A stretch of 64,000 bases of DNA, taken from positions 1 to 64,000 of the forward strand of contig NZ_PGCP01000050.1 in assembly GCF_002812985.1 (NCBI RefSeq). The letters are read 5' to 3'. The notes beneath the pieces were generated by a model. The model did no database searches, was not told the origin of the DNA, and was given only the letters and a program-made list of their open reading frames with translations. A program made the position numbers and the translations under genes. This document shows positions 26,933 through 36,539 of the stretch, piece by piece (position 1 is the stretch's first letter; each line of letters starts with the position of its first letter). Source of the stretch: Aeromonas lusitana. Lineage in GTDB: Bacteria; Pseudomonadota; Gammaproteobacteria; Enterobacterales; Aeromonadaceae.

Positions 26933-27740
26933 GGGCGACCTCTTTCTTGCCCGCACCCCGGTTGAGGCAGGCGCTGGCCAGGTTGTTGACGATCTCCGAC
27001 AGGCGCGGGTCATCGTGCTGCTGCAGATAGCCCTGGATGCGCAGGTCCACGTCCTGCTGGGTCGCCCCCTCGAGCAGTGCCATAAATTCGTCGGCTATGA
27101 TGCGACCCTGGCGGTAGCCCGCCATACGGCGCGCCTCGCGCTCTATCATCACCCGTATCTCGTTCGGGATGCCGGTGTGGCGCAGCTCGACCCGCTCACC
27201 CGCCGCCACTTCGTGGCTGGTGGCTTTCAGTTTTTGCTCCAGCAGACCCAAGGCGACCGCGAAGCCATAGATGGTCGCCGCCGGGGTGGGGGGGCAGCCG
27301 GGAATGTAGACATCCACCGGCACTATCTTGTCGGTGCCGCCCCAGACGCAGTAGAGATCGTGGAAGATGCCGCCGTCGCAGCCACAGGCGCCGTAGGCGA
27401 TGCAGATCTTGGGATCCGGGGCCGCCTCGTAGGCGCGCAGGGCCGGCACCCGCATGGCCCGGGTCACGGCGCCGGTGAACAGCAGGATATCGGCGTGGCG
27501 CGGAGAGGCGACCACCTTGATGCCGAAGCGCTCGGCGTCAAACACAGGTGTGATGGTGGCGAAGATCTCGATCTCGCAGGCGTTGCAGCCGCCGCAATCC
27601 ACCCGGTAGACATAGGCCGAGCGGCGAATGTCTTTGAGCAATGTCTTCTTGAGGCGCGCTATCTCGGGATCCTGCGCCAAGGGCACGGCGCGGCTATGGG
27701 CATCGCCGATAATGGGCTCTATGCCTTTGATTTGGCTCAT
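26925..27740 (-). CDS. hycG: Hydrogenase 3 small subunit HycG
   Basis: The ATG at 27740 overlaps the hycF stop. The 271-residue protein is a NuoB-like small subunit without a signal peptide, so it faces the cytoplasm. The cluster ligands appear as [26 protein letters not shown] and IPGCPPTP. It passes electrons between HycF and HycE in the formate hydrogenlyase complex. A long frame upstream of this start is an out-of-frame shadow of hycF. Confidence 0.94.
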   Translation of the reverse strand: MSQIKGIEPIIGDAHSRAVPLAQDPEIARLKKTLLKDIRRSAYVYRVDCGGCNACEIEIFATITPVFDAERFGIKVVASPRHADILLFTGAVTRAMRVPALRAYEAAPDPKICIAYGACGCDGGIFHDLYCVWGGTDKIVPVDVYIPGCPPTPAATIYGFAVALGLLEQKLKATSHEVAAGERVELRHTGIPNEIRVMIEREARRMAGYRQGRIIADEFMALLEGATQQDVDLRIQGYLQQHDDPRLSEIVNNLASACLNRGAGKKEVAHG

Positions 27741-28270
27741 CGGATCCACTCCTGTTGGGCAGTTGACCGAGCGGGCTGGTTCAACATGCTCTGTTTGCGT
27801 TTGCACTCGGGGCAGTGGTGCAACCGCTCTGGCGTGGCCAGCGGTGTCCCTGCCTGCTTGAGGGTGTCTTCCACCAGGGCTACCAGTCTGGCGGGGGCGA
27901 AGAAGCTGCCGCACAGCTCGCAGGGGGCCAGGGAGAAGCGGGCCTCCTCGTAGAGATCGGCCTTGTTGGTCACCGCCAGCTCGAAGTTCGGGGAGAGTGA
28001 AATGGCGTGGGTCGGGCACACTTCCTCGCAGCGGCCGCAGAAGATGCAACGCGCCATGGAGAGCTCCCAGCGCCGCTCGCCGGTTTCCATGTCGGTTTCC
28101 ATGATGAGGGCGTTGGCCGGGCAGGCCTTGGTGCAGGCAGCGCAAGCGATGCACTGGCTAGCCTGGTATTCCGGTTTGCCACGAAAGTCCCGGTTCACCT
28201 CAAAGGGGGCGAAGGGGTACCTGGCCGCCGGCGTACCGGCCTTCAGGATGGTCTTGAACAGCTTGATCAT
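27737..28270 (-). CDS. hycF: Formate hydrogenlyase ferredoxin-like subunit HycF
   Basis: A 177-residue NuoI-like protein with two [4Fe-4S] motifs, [12 protein letters not shown] and [12 protein letters not shown], and further cysteine pairs (CELC, CPEC) near the C-terminus. It carries electrons toward HycG. It lies between hycE and hycG with short gaps, as in the standard hyc order. Confidence 0.94.
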   Translation of the reverse strand: MIKLFKTILKAGTPAARYPFAPFEVNRDFRGKPEYQASQCIACAACTKACPANALIMETDMETGERRWELSMARCIFCGRCEEVCPTHAISLSPNFELAVTNKADLYEEARFSLAPCELCGSFFAPARLVALVEDTLKQAGTPLATPERLHHCPECKRKQSMLNQPARSTAQQEWIR

Positions 28271-28279
28271 GATGGCCCC

Positions 28280-29998
28280 TTATTTGAGCGGAGAGTGCTT
28301 GCGATTGATGCCGTAGCGCTCGATCTCCTTGTAGGAGACCACGGTGGACTTGCCCTTCTTCGGATCGACCAGGGTGACCCGGTCGGTGCAGGAGTAGCAG
28401 GGATCCAGGCTGCCGATGATGAGGGGCGCATCCGCCACAGTATTGCCCCGCAGCATGTAGCGCAGGGCCGGCCAGTTGGCGTAGGTGGCGGCGCGGCAGC
28501 GCCAGCGAAACAGCTTCTGGTTGTCTCCCGTCATGCTCCAGTGCACGTTCTCGCCGCGGGGGGCCTCGGTGAAGCCGAGGGCAAACTTGCCCGGCTGATA
28601 GGTGAAGCCTTCGGTGAGCAAGGGGCCTTCCGGCAGGTGCTCCAGGCCGAACTCAATCATGTTCAGGGAGTCGTAGAGCTCGTGGATGCGCACCAGCACT
28701 CTGGATTGCACGTCGCAACCGGCGAGGCTCTGGATCTCCATGGGGAGCTCCCGGTAGGCCGCGAAGTCGTGCACCCGGCGCACGTCGCGCTTGAAGCCGC
28801 TCGCCCGCACCATGGGGCCGACGCAGCTGAAATCTCGCGCTACTTGTGGATCCAGCCGGCCAATCCCCACCAGACGGGAGGAGATGTTGGCGGTATCGAG
28901 CAGCATGGCCACCAGGGGTTTGAGCTCATCACGGAGTTCGCGCACCAGCTGGGCTCCCTTGATGCGGTCTTCCTTGAAGATGTCCCGGCGCACCCCGCCG
29001 ATGAGGTTGAGGCCGTAGGTCTTGCGGGCGCCGGTGAGCAGCTCGGCCAGGGTCATGGATTTCTCCCGCACCCGGAAGAACTGCATGAAGCCGGTGTCGA
29101 AACCGGTGAAGTGGCTCGACAGGCCGATGTTGAGGATGTGGCTGTGCAGGCGCTCCACCTCCAGCAGCACGGCGCGGATCATCTTGGCCCGCTCCGGCAC
29201 GGGGATGCCCATGGCGTTCTCCACCGAGGTGGTGTAGGCGACGCTGTGGGTGAAGCCGCAGATGCCGCACACCCGATCGGTCAGGAAAGCCACCTCGTTA
29301 TAGCCCATGCGGGTCTCGGCCAGCTTCTCCATGCCGCGGTGGACATAAAACAGCCGGTAGTCGGCATCTATGATGTCTTCGCCATCCACGAACAGCCGAA
29401 AATGGCCCGGCTCGTCCGAGGTGATGTGCAGCGGACCGACCGGCACGATGCGATTGGCATCGCTCCCCAGCTCGTTGACGAAGGGGTAGGTCTCGGTCTC
29501 TGTGGTGGGCACGGGACGCTGGCGGTAATCCATGGCGTCCTTGCGAAGCGGGTGGATATCTTCCGGCCAGTCGTCCGGCAGCACCAGCCGGCGCTCATCC
29601 GGCAGGCCCACGGCGGTGAGGCCGTACATGTCGCGGATCTCCCGCTCCCCCCACACCGCCGCCGGAATGGTCGGGGTGATGGAGGGGTATTCCTGCTCGA
29701 TGGCGTTGACCAGCACCTTGACTGTGATCCAGCTCCTGGTGTCGGCCTCCATGGAGAAGACGTGGTAGACGGCGAAATGGCCATTGAGGCTGCGCTCGTC
29801 ATTGGCAAAGGAGACCGACAGCCAGCCGCCGAGTTTGTGGAACAAGATGCTGGTGAGTGCCACCAGATCAGTGGGTTTGACTGTGAGGGTGGCCTGATCG
29901 GCGGTCTGCCACTGCTCGTCCGTGATGGCGTGGGGCAGTTGCTGTCGCAATTGCTGGATGTAGTCGCAGCCGATGCGATCTGAGATGGCGATGGTCAT
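28280..29998 (-). CDS. hycE: Hydrogenase 3 large subunit HycE
   Basis: A 572-residue fusion of a NuoC-like N-terminal domain (WGEREIRDMYGL) and a NuoD-like [NiFe] large-subunit domain. Nickel ligands are RVCGICGFTH and DPCYSCTDR; the terminal Arg replaces the His of uptake hydrogenases, as expected for HycE. A C-terminal extension of about 32 residues after that Arg is the peptide removed by HycI. It is the H2-evolving catalytic subunit of formate hydrogenlyase. HycD ends 50 bases upstream. Confidence 0.96.
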   Translation of the reverse strand: MTIAISDRIGCDYIQQLRQQLPHAITDEQWQTADQATLTVKPTDLVALTSILFHKLGGWLSVSFANDERSLNGHFAVYHVFSMEADTRSWITVKVLVNAIEQEYPSITPTIPAAVWGEREIRDMYGLTAVGLPDERRLVLPDDWPEDIHPLRKDAMDYRQRPVPTTETETYPFVNELGSDANRIVPVGPLHITSDEPGHFRLFVDGEDIIDADYRLFYVHRGMEKLAETRMGYNEVAFLTDRVCGICGFTHSVAYTTSVENAMGIPVPERAKMIRAVLLEVERLHSHILNIGLSSHFTGFDTGFMQFFRVREKSMTLAELLTGARKTYGLNLIGGVRRDIFKEDRIKGAQLVRELRDELKPLVAMLLDTANISSRLVGIGRLDPQVARDFSCVGPMVRASGFKRDVRRVHDFAAYRELPMEIQSLAGCDVQSRVLVRIHELYDSLNMIEFGLEHLPEGPLLTEGFTYQPGKFALGFTEAPRGENVHWSMTGDNQKLFRWRCRAATYANWPALRYMLRGNTVADAPLIIGSLDPCYSCTDRVTLVDPKKGKSTVVSYKEIERYGINRKHSPLK

Positions 29999-30048
29999 GC
30001 AGTGGTCTCGTTAAAGGCGGAAAAATGAAAGATGAAGGCGGGCATGAC

Positions 30049-31002
30049 TCATACCCCGACCAGATAGGCTAGCAGGGCCAAGAGGGCGAGCCCCAAGCCA
30101 TAGCGGGTCAGCCTGTGGGTGCGCACGAACTGGGTGCGGGCCATGGCGTTTTCGATGATGCCGGCGAGGGCAAAGGCCACCACCAGCTTGCACAGCAGGA
30201 TGAGCGCAGCCATGGCGAGCGCCGGCAGGCTCCAGTTCGCCGCCTTGCCAAAGGGCAGGAAGATGACCAAAAAGAGCTGCACAACGACAAGCTGCTTGAG
30301 GCCAATGCCGAGTTTGAACAGGGCGAGGCCGGCGCCCGAGTACTCGGTGAGCGGCCCCTCCTGCAACTCCTGTTCGGCTTCGGCGCAGTCGAAGGGCAGC
30401 TTGCCCATCTCCACGAAGACCGCGAAGGCGCAGGCGGCCCCCGCCAGCAGGGTGGCGATGGGGGCGGCCAGCGGCTGGGTCGCCACATAGGTGCTGATGT
30501 TGCCGAGATCCGAGCTGCCCACCATCATCGCCATGATGAAGCAGGCCAGTACCAGAATGGGTTCGGCCAGGATGCCGAGGGTCAGCTCCCGGCGAGCACC
30601 TATGCTGGCAAACATGCTGCCGCTGTCGAGCCCGGTGAGGGCGAAGAAGAAGCGGAAGATGGCGAACAGATAGATGTCGGTGATGAGATCCCCGGCGATG
30701 GGGAAGGGTGACTCGTGAGTCAGGGTCGGCAGCGCCATGGCCACCAACAGCAGGGTGGCGATGAGCAGGGAGGGCGTCAGGTTGAAGAGGATGCCGGCAG
30801 GCTCCGGCGTCACCTCCTGGCGGCGCAGCAGTTTGCCGATGTCCCGGTAATCCTGCAGCAGGCCCGGTCCCTGGCGCGAGTGCATCTTGGCCCGCAGCAC
30901 ACGGTTAAAACCGGTGGCGAGCGGCGCCAGCGCCAGCATGGCGAGGGCCTGGGTGAGGGCGAGGGCGACCATGCCCCAGCTTGGCATTTCGAGAACAGGC
31001 AT
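30049..31002 (-). CDS. hycD: Formate hydrogenlyase membrane subunit HycD
   Basis: A 317-residue NuoH-like integral membrane protein with about eight hydrophobic segments. Characteristic stretches are LRAKMHSRQGPGLLQDYRDIGKLL and FVEMGKLPFDCAEAEQELQEGPL, the latter holding conserved acidic residues at the interface with HycE and HycG. It anchors the soluble arm of the complex. Directly after hycC. Confidence 0.95.
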   Translation of the reverse strand: MPVLEMPSWGMVALALTQALAMLALAPLATGFNRVLRAKMHSRQGPGLLQDYRDIGKLLRRQEVTPEPAGILFNLTPSLLIATLLLVAMALPTLTHESPFPIAGDLITDIYLFAIFRFFFALTGLDSGSMFASIGARRELTLGILAEPILVLACFIMAMMVGSSDLGNISTYVATQPLAAPIATLLAGAACAFAVFVEMGKLPFDCAEAEQELQEGPLTEYSGAGLALFKLGIGLKQLVVVQLFLVIFLPFGKAANWSLPALAMAALILLCKLVVAFALAGIIENAMARTQFVRTHRLTRYGLGLALLALLAYLVGV

Positions 31003-31004
31003 GA

Positions 31005-32882
31005 TCAGACTCCTACGGCCATCAGGATAAAGAGCGCCAGCACCAGGCCATGAAGCAGCCAGCCTGCGACGGACGGTGATTCACTCACCCCGTGCAGCGG
31101 GGTTGCCACATCGAGGTGTGGCTGCTGCCGATAGAGGGGCGCGCACAGCTGGCGCAGGGTATGGGTGACAGCGCCTGAGGTGAGGCTCATGCGCTCCTCG
31201 TAGGCGTAACCACAGGCCCAGGGCGTACCGGCGTGACGGCGACCGAGCTTGGGCCCCTTGAACAGAGCGAGCAAGAGCAATGGGATCAGGAAGAGGCCAA
31301 TCAAAGTAATGGCAATCACCGGCGGGGAGAGGACGGCCTGACTGCTATCGAGCGGCAGCAGGGTCGCGCCGGTTGCCACAGTGCTGGTCAGCTGATGTGC
31401 GACAAGGGCCTGACCGTAACCGTTGACCAGGGGGGCAATCCAGGGGGCGCCGAGGCCCAGCACCAGACAGACGGCGGCCAGCAGCAGGGTGCCGGCCACC
31501 ATGGCGCCCGGCACTTCGCGGGCCTGGCTCGCTTTTTCGCTGCGCGGGGCGCCGCAGAAGCAGATGCCGTAGACCTTGACGAAGCACATCACCGCCATGG
31601 CGCCGGTCACCGCCAGCATCACCACGGCGAGTGGAGCAACGACCGAGGTGCCGAGCTTGGTCATGCTGAGCAGGGCCTGATAGATAAACCACTCGCTGAC
31701 GAAACCGTTGAGCGGTGGCAGCGCCGAGATGGCCATGGCGCCGATGAGAAACGCCAGCGCCGTCCAGGGCATCAGCTTGGCGAGGCCCCCCATCTTGTCC
31801 ATGTCACGGGTGTGCAGGCGGAACATCACCGAGCCGGTGCCCATAAACAGCAGGCTCTTGAAGATGGCGTGGTTGAGCAGGTGATAGAGGGCGCCGAGCA
31901 GCCCCAGTACCACTAGCGTGGGTTGCTGGCTCGCGAGGCCAATCATGCCGATCCCCATCCCCATCAGGATGATGCCGATGTTCTCCACCGTGTGGTAGGC
32001 GAGCAGCCGCTTGAGATCGTGTTCGGCCAGTGCAAACAGCACCCCTAGCACCGCCGAGCAGGCGCCGAAGATCAGCACCATGTAGCCCCACCAGAGCTGG
32101 CTGGCGCCGAGAAAGTCGATGGCGACCCGCAGAATACCGAATAGACCGAGCTTCACCATGACGCCGGACATCAGCGCCGAGATATGAGAGGGGGCGACGG
32201 GCTCGGCCACCGGCAGCCAGCCGTGCAGGGGCACGAAACCGGCGCGTAGGCCAAAGCCGCAGAAGCTCAGCAGGAACACCAGGGAGGCGAGGGTGCCGGC
32301 CAGGTGCTGTTCACGCAGGGCGCTGAACTCCAGACTGCCGCTCTCACGGCAGAGCAGCCAGAAGGCCACGAGCACCAGCGCCATGCCGATATGGTTCATG
32401 ACCAGATACAGTCGGCTCTGTTTGGCGGCGTCAGGATTGCGTTTGACCAGCCAGTAGCTGGTGAGGGTCACCAGCTCATAGCAGAGCAAAAAGCCCAGCG
32501 CATTGTCGGCCAGCACCATGCCCACCATGGCGAACAGGAAGAGGTTCATCAGCACGCCGATGGAAACGTCCCCCTTGCCTTGGTATTCCCTGATATAGGC
32601 AAACGAATAGAGAGACACGGCGGTGCCAACCAGGGTGATTACCAGCAGCATCAGGGCGGCGAGCATATCGAGGTGCACCGAGCCCAGCAGCCAGAGCTGG
32701 CCGTCAAGCGGCGCGCCCGAGGCGAGGGCCTGCACGGTGACCATCACACCGGCCAGGGAGCCGAGCAGGGCAAAGCCGCTATTGAGGCGATTGGCGAGTG
32801 GCGGCTGTTTTTGCAGCAAGAAGCCGGCGGCGGCGCCCAGCAAGAAGAGCAGCAAGATGCCCGGGATCCATGAAGGCAACAT
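31005..32882 (-). CDS. hycC: Formate hydrogenlyase membrane subunit HycC
   Basis: The ATG at 32882 is preferred: GGAG lies 7 bases upstream, whereas the ATG at 32888 would directly abut it. The 625-residue NuoL/MrpD-like antiporter-type subunit has about 14-16 transmembrane segments, with conserved LLAYHTVENIG and the HAIFKSLLFMG segment with Lys and His in the proton channel. It may translocate ions. Its start overlaps the hycB stop by one base. Confidence 0.95.
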   Translation of the reverse strand: MLPSWIPGILLLFLLGAAAGFLLQKQPPLANRLNSGFALLGSLAGVMVTVQALASGAPLDGQLWLLGSVHLDMLAALMLLVITLVGTAVSLYSFAYIREYQGKGDVSIGVLMNLFLFAMVGMVLADNALGFLLCYELVTLTSYWLVKRNPDAAKQSRLYLVMNHIGMALVLVAFWLLCRESGSLEFSALREQHLAGTLASLVFLLSFCGFGLRAGFVPLHGWLPVAEPVAPSHISALMSGVMVKLGLFGILRVAIDFLGASQLWWGYMVLIFGACSAVLGVLFALAEHDLKRLLAYHTVENIGIILMGMGIGMIGLASQQPTLVVLGLLGALYHLLNHAIFKSLLFMGTGSVMFRLHTRDMDKMGGLAKLMPWTALAFLIGAMAISALPPLNGFVSEWFIYQALLSMTKLGTSVVAPLAVVMLAVTGAMAVMCFVKVYGICFCGAPRSEKASQAREVPGAMVAGTLLLAAVCLVLGLGAPWIAPLVNGYGQALVAHQLTSTVATGATLLPLDSSQAVLSPPVIAITLIGLFLIPLLLLALFKGPKLGRRHAGTPWACGYAYEERMSLTSGAVTHTLRQLCAPLYRQQPHLDVATPLHGVSESPSVAGWLLHGLVLALFILMAVGV

Positions 32883-33538
32883 CAGCATTCTCCCTGTCGG
32901 GTCGTGGCGGCCTTGGCCGAACAAGAGGTGGCAAAGCTCGAGGCCAGCTCGGGATGGGCGCTGGCCGCCTGCAGACGGCGCTCGCGGGCGAGGCGAGCGG
33001 TTTCGCCTTCGTTAACCAAGGTCAGTGCCTGGGAGGGGCAGGCTTCGATGCAGGCCGGGCCTTCTTCGCGAAAGGCGCAGAGATCGCATTTGACCGCAAT
33101 GGCGCGCACGCCGGGCTCCCAGCTCAGCAGATCCGAGCCAAAGGTACTGAGCCCCGCCGAGGTGGACGGGTTGCTGGAGCGGATGCTGCAGGGGATATAG
33201 GTGTCGTAGCTGTTGGACATGGCCACCGGCCGGCTGCCACCGCTCTGGATGGCGCCAAACGGGCAGGCCACGGCGCACAGGTTGCAGCCGATGCAGAGGG
33301 ATTCGTTCAGTTGCACGCTGTCGTCGGTCTGGCGGATGGCCTCGACCGGGCAGACCTTGATGCAGGGGGCGTCTTCACAGTGACGGCACTGAACCGGCAT
33401 GGTCGCCTGCTCGTGTCGCATGACGGTTAATCGGGGGGCCTGTTGCAAACCCTTGGCCTTGTGAACCGTGCTGCAGGCGGCCATACAGGTGCCACAACCG
33501 ATACAAAGTTTGGGATCAGCGATAACGAAGCGGTTCAT
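32882..33538 (-). CDS. hycB: Formate hydrogenlyase electron-transfer subunit HycB
   Basis: A 218-residue four-cluster ferredoxin with CIGCGTCMAACS, CEDAPCIKVCP, CIGCNLCAVACP and the CDLC...CIEACP pair. It takes electrons from FdhF and links formate oxidation to hydrogenase 3. It is the first gene of hycBCDEFGHI here; hycA, the repressor gene that precedes it in E. coli, is absent. Related to hydN at 38.9 kb. Confidence 0.94.
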   Translation of the reverse strand: MNRFVIADPKLCIGCGTCMAACSTVHKAKGLQQAPRLTVMRHEQATMPVQCRHCEDAPCIKVCPVEAIRQTDDSVQLNESLCIGCNLCAVACPFGAIQSGGSRPVAMSNSYDTYIPCSIRSSNPSTSAGLSTFGSDLLSWEPGVRAIAVKCDLCAFREEGPACIEACPSQALTLVNEGETARLARERRLQAASAHPELASSFATSCSAKAATTRQGEC

Positions 33539-33583
33539 AGCCTACCTTGTCGTGTCGCGAACGGAGAAAGTAGGGGCAGGTTG

Positions 33584-33598
33584 GCAAAATGCGGGCCA
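33584..33598 (-). promoter_or_regulatory. Sigma-54 promoter of the hyc operon
   Basis: On the minus strand TGGCCCGCATTTTGC matches the consensus TGGCACG-N4-TTGC at all but one position, with GG and GC separated by exactly 10 bases. Transcription would start near 33572, leaving a leader of about 34 bases before hycB. Sigma-54 control by FhlA is established for hyc operons. Confidence 0.85.
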
Positions 33599-33684
33599 AA
33601 TCGAGTTGGCCTATGAGAATGATTTCAAGTGGCTGTTTTAACTGAATTTAAATTTGAGTGGCAAGAGATGACGACGGCGCCCTT

Positions 33685-33742
33685 GGGTGTCGAACCGTGA
33701 CGTTCGTCACTTGTGACGAAGGGTGGGAGAGAGTTCGTCACC
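33685..33742. promoter_or_regulatory. Candidate FhlA upstream activating sequences for hyc
   Basis: A cluster of palindromes: GTGACG-TT-CGTCAC (33697-33710), TTCGTCAC-TT-GTGACGAA (33703-33720) and another TTCGTCAC at 33734-33741. They lie about 100-145 bases upstream of the sigma-54 promoter, a normal distance for an enhancer-binding protein. The GGGTGTCGA and CGTCACTT elements also occur upstream of hydN (38692-38711). Confidence 0.65.
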
Positions 33743-33790
33743 CCGGAAAAGTGGTATCGACAGGGAGCGATTGGGGGCAGTAAGTAGGGG

Positions 33791-33868
33791 GCAATGAACG
33801 CAGTGAATTGCACCCCCTTACACAATATCTGCGCACGCAATATCTACATGCAATGCGCGGCGCTTATT
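33791..33868. repeat. Dispersed palindromic repeat, copy A (downstream of kup)
   Basis: Two blocks, each potentially hairpin-forming: 33791-33814 (GCAATGAACG...ATTGCACC) and 33848-33868 containing GCAATGCGCGGCGCTTATT. Both recur at 36442-36508 in the same orientation with a slightly different spacer, so kup is flanked by the two copies. Confidence 0.8.
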
Positions 33869-33903
33869 AGATCCTGCGGATCTGCGAGCATCAGCGCTTT
33901 GCT

Positions 33904-33928
33904 CCCTTCTCCCCTTGCGGGAGAAGGG
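33904..33928. repeat. Palindromic hairpin element
   Basis: Perfect 10-bp arms CCCTTCTCCC / GGGAGAAGGG around CTTGC, followed by TTGGGGATGAGGGG. Elements of this form are common as dispersed intergenic repeats in proteobacteria. No T run follows. Confidence 0.6.
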
Positions 33929-33975
33929 TTGGGGATGAGGGGCTACATCGTCTTCCCCCGTGGTTAACGGCAAAC

Positions 33976-34005
33976 AAAGAGGGAGGCCTATGCCTCCCTC
34001 TTTTT
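33976..34005. terminator. Bidirectional terminator downstream of kup
   Basis: A 12-bp stem AAAGAGGGAGGC / GCCTCCCTCTTT with a CTAT loop and a T run. Reading from kup (minus strand) it also gives a T-rich tail. The core stem is the same as at 15646-15669. Confidence 0.88.
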
Positions 34006-34051
34006 GTCTGGTGCGTTCGATTACGCTTCGCTAATCGAACCTGCCACTCCA

Positions 34052-35920
34052 TCAGATATCCACTTGCGAGCCGAGCTCAATCACCCGGTTGGGCGGTATC
34101 TCGAACTGATCCGGTGCGCGCAGGGCGTTGCGTTGCAGCAGCATAAACAGCTTGCCGCGCAGATAGAGGTACCAGGGGCGCTCCCGCATGATGAGGGACT
34201 CGTGGGCCATGAAGAAGGAGGTCTCCATCATGCGGCAGCTCAGGCCTTCTGCGTTGCAGCGATGGAAGATCTCCTCCACGTTCGGGGTCTCGCGCCAGCC
34301 GTAGCTCGCCACTACCCGCCAGAAGGTGGGGGAGAGCTGCTCGATGCAGACCCGGCGCACGTTGTGAACGTAGGGCGCATCCTCCACCTTCAGGGTCAGC
34401 AGTATGATGCGCTCGTGCAGCACCTTGTTGTGCTTGAGGTTATGCAAGAGCGCATGGGGGATCACGTTGATCACCCGCGACATATAGACGGCGGTGCCCG
34501 CCACCCGGGTCGGCGGGGATTTTTCCAAGGATGCGATCATGGGATCCAGCGAGTTGCCGTGCTCGTTGAGACGGCGAATAAGCTGGAAACGCTCGCTCTT
34601 CCAGCTGGTCATGATGGTGAACATCACGGCCCCCAGGGTCAGCGGCAGCCAGCCGCCGGAGACGATCTTGGCGAGGTTCGCGGTAAACAGCGGCACGTCG
34701 ATGGCGAGCAGCAGGGCGAGCAGGCCAGCCACCAGATACTTGTTCCAGTGCCAGCTGTTCTTGGCCACCGAGCACGAGAGGATGGTGGTCAGCACCATGG
34801 TGCCGGTCACGGCGATGCCATAGGCCGCCGCCAGATTGCTGGAGTGCTCGAAGCTCACAATCACGATCACCACGGACACATAGAGCATCCAGTTGATGAC
34901 CGGAATGTAGATCTGCCCCGACTCCTGCTCCGAGGTGTGCACGATGCGGATGGGTGAGAGATAACCGAGCCGCACCGCCTGACGGGTCAGGGAGAAGACC
35001 CCGGAGATCACCGCCTGGGAGGCAATCACGGTGGCCAGAGTCGCGAGCAGCAAGAGCGGCAGCAGCGCCCATTGGGGGGCGAGCAGGAAGAAGGGGTTGG
35101 CGATGGCCTCGGGGTCACGCAGCAGCAGGGCGCCCTGGCCGAAGTAGTTGAGCACAAGGGATGGCAGCACCACCATAAACCAGGCGCGCTGGATGGGGAG
35201 CTTGCCAAAGTGGCCCATGTCGGCGTAGAGCGCCTCCACCCCTGTGATGGCCAGCACCACGGCGCCGAGGGCAAAGAAGGAGGTGAGCTGATACTCCATA
35301 AAGAAGCGCAGCGCCCAGACGGGGTTGAGCGCCCCCAGCACCTCGGGGTTCTGGAAGATGCTGCGAAGGCCCAGCGCCGCCAGGGTCAGGAACCAGAGCA
35401 GCATGATGGGGGCAAACAGCTTGCCCACGGTGGCGGTGCCGTGCTTTTGAATGGCAAACAGCAGGGTCAATACCAGCACAGAGAGTGGCACTATGTAGGC
35501 GTCGAGGGAGGGCGCCACGATTTTGAGCCCCTCGATGGCCGACATCACCGACATGGCGGGGGTGATCACCACCTCGCCATAGAAGAAGCTGCCGCCAATG
35601 AGCCCCAGGATAATCAGCGCCGGGGCCCATTTCTGTGAGCTGTTGCGGGTCGCCAGCGACATCAGGGTCAAGATGCCCCCCTCACCTGCGTTATCGGCCC
35701 GCATCACGAAGGAGAGGTACTTGAGCGAGACCACCAGGATCAGCAGCCAGAAGATCAGGGAGAGAAAGCCCAGGATGGAGGCGGGTTCGACCCCGAAGCC
35801 AAACTGGCCGGAGAGGCACTCGCGCAGGGTATAGAGCGGGCTGGTGCCGATATCGCCATAGACCACGCCGATCGCCGCAAGCGTCACGCCGGAGAGGGCC
35901 GGTTTGTTAGTGCAGTTCAT
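34052..35920 (-). CDS. kup: Low-affinity potassium uptake protein Kup (Trk D)
   Basis: A 622-residue K+/H+ symporter-type protein. The N-terminus shows [20 protein letters not shown], the signature of the KUP/HAK family, followed by [23 protein letters not shown]. There are 12 predicted membrane helices and a cytoplasmic C-terminal domain. A typical chromosomal gene, but located here between the hyc operon and the fdhF/fhlA group, flanked by a pair of dispersed repeats. Confidence 0.96.
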   Translation of the reverse strand: MNCTNKPALSGVTLAAIGVVYGDIGTSPLYTLRECLSGQFGFGVEPASILGFLSLIFWLLILVVSLKYLSFVMRADNAGEGGILTLMSLATRNSSQKWAPALIILGLIGGSFFYGEVVITPAMSVMSAIEGLKIVAPSLDAYIVPLSVLVLTLLFAIQKHGTATVGKLFAPIMLLWFLTLAALGLRSIFQNPEVLGALNPVWALRFFMEYQLTSFFALGAVVLAITGVEALYADMGHFGKLPIQRAWFMVVLPSLVLNYFGQGALLLRDPEAIANPFFLLAPQWALLPLLLLATLATVIASQAVISGVFSLTRQAVRLGYLSPIRIVHTSEQESGQIYIPVINWMLYVSVVIVIVSFEHSSNLAAAYGIAVTGTMVLTTILSCSVAKNSWHWNKYLVAGLLALLLAIDVPLFTANLAKIVSGGWLPLTLGAVMFTIMTSWKSERFQLIRRLNEHGNSLDPMIASLEKSPPTRVAGTAVYMSRVINVIPHALLHNLKHNKVLHERIILLTLKVEDAPYVHNVRRVCIEQLSPTFWRVVASYGWRETPNVEEIFHRCNAEGLSCRMMETSFFMAHESLIMRERPWYLYLRGKLFMLLQRNALRAPDQFEIPPNRVIELGSQVDI

Positions 35921-36539
35921 AAAATTTTCTTGTCAGAGTGTCGCCGGCGGCTGCCAGCGCAGGGGCCCCGCACTATCGGACGTTCACCGGTAGTCGTTCG
36001 GGAGGGTATTCAAGGTGCTTGGAAGGGACATTAACTTGATAGAAGGAATAGGCTCATCATGGACACAGTCTGTTCATCTGCGATTCAGCTCATGATGACA
36101 CAGACCCTGTGGGAATAGGTGCTGGTTTAAATAATCAAAATACCATTTCGAGTGAGCCTATTAATTGGCCGCCGATTAAAACAAGGTGCCGGGAAGCGGG
36201 CAAGTGATTGTTTTAGCTGGCTATCCATTTTGGTCAGAGTTTTCAATCAAGCTGGCCAAGAAATAAACGATAAAATGCTGGCCAATAAATTAGCTGCCAG
36301 AATCGTAAAGAGGGTGGAATTGGGTAGCAATAGAGTCTTTATTTAGTGGGGCGGTGGGTAAATAGCAGGGAAGGGAAGTGACTACCCCAAAGGTGGCCAC
36401 TATAAAATGAAGAGATAAACAGGAATATATAAACGTAGAGTGCAATGAACGAAGTTAATTGCACCGCTAATTACACCCTCGAAAGAGATGCAATGCGCGG
36501 CGCTTATTGTACCCTACGGCACTATAAATATTTCCTATT
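35921..36539. other. Intergenic region upstream of kup with repeat copy B
   Basis: About 620 bases without a convincing gene. A 64-codon plus-strand frame at 36152-36346 has no ribosome site or family signature. The segment becomes AT-rich toward the HNH/Abi_C genes. It contains the second copy of the dispersed repeat. Confidence 0.55.
36442..36508. repeat. Dispersed palindromic repeat, copy B (upstream of kup)
   Basis: The block at 36442-36465 differs from copy A at two positions of 24. The block at 36488-36508 is identical to copy A over 21 bases. Both blocks contain inverted TGCAAT / ATTGCA-type arms. It ends about 30 bases before the stop of the AT-rich Abi_C-like gene. Confidence 0.8.

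Noticed and set aside
36152-36346. 64-codon plus-strand frame between kup and the Abi_C-like gene
   Set aside because: No ribosome site, no conserved motif, and placed within an AT-rich intergenic stretch.
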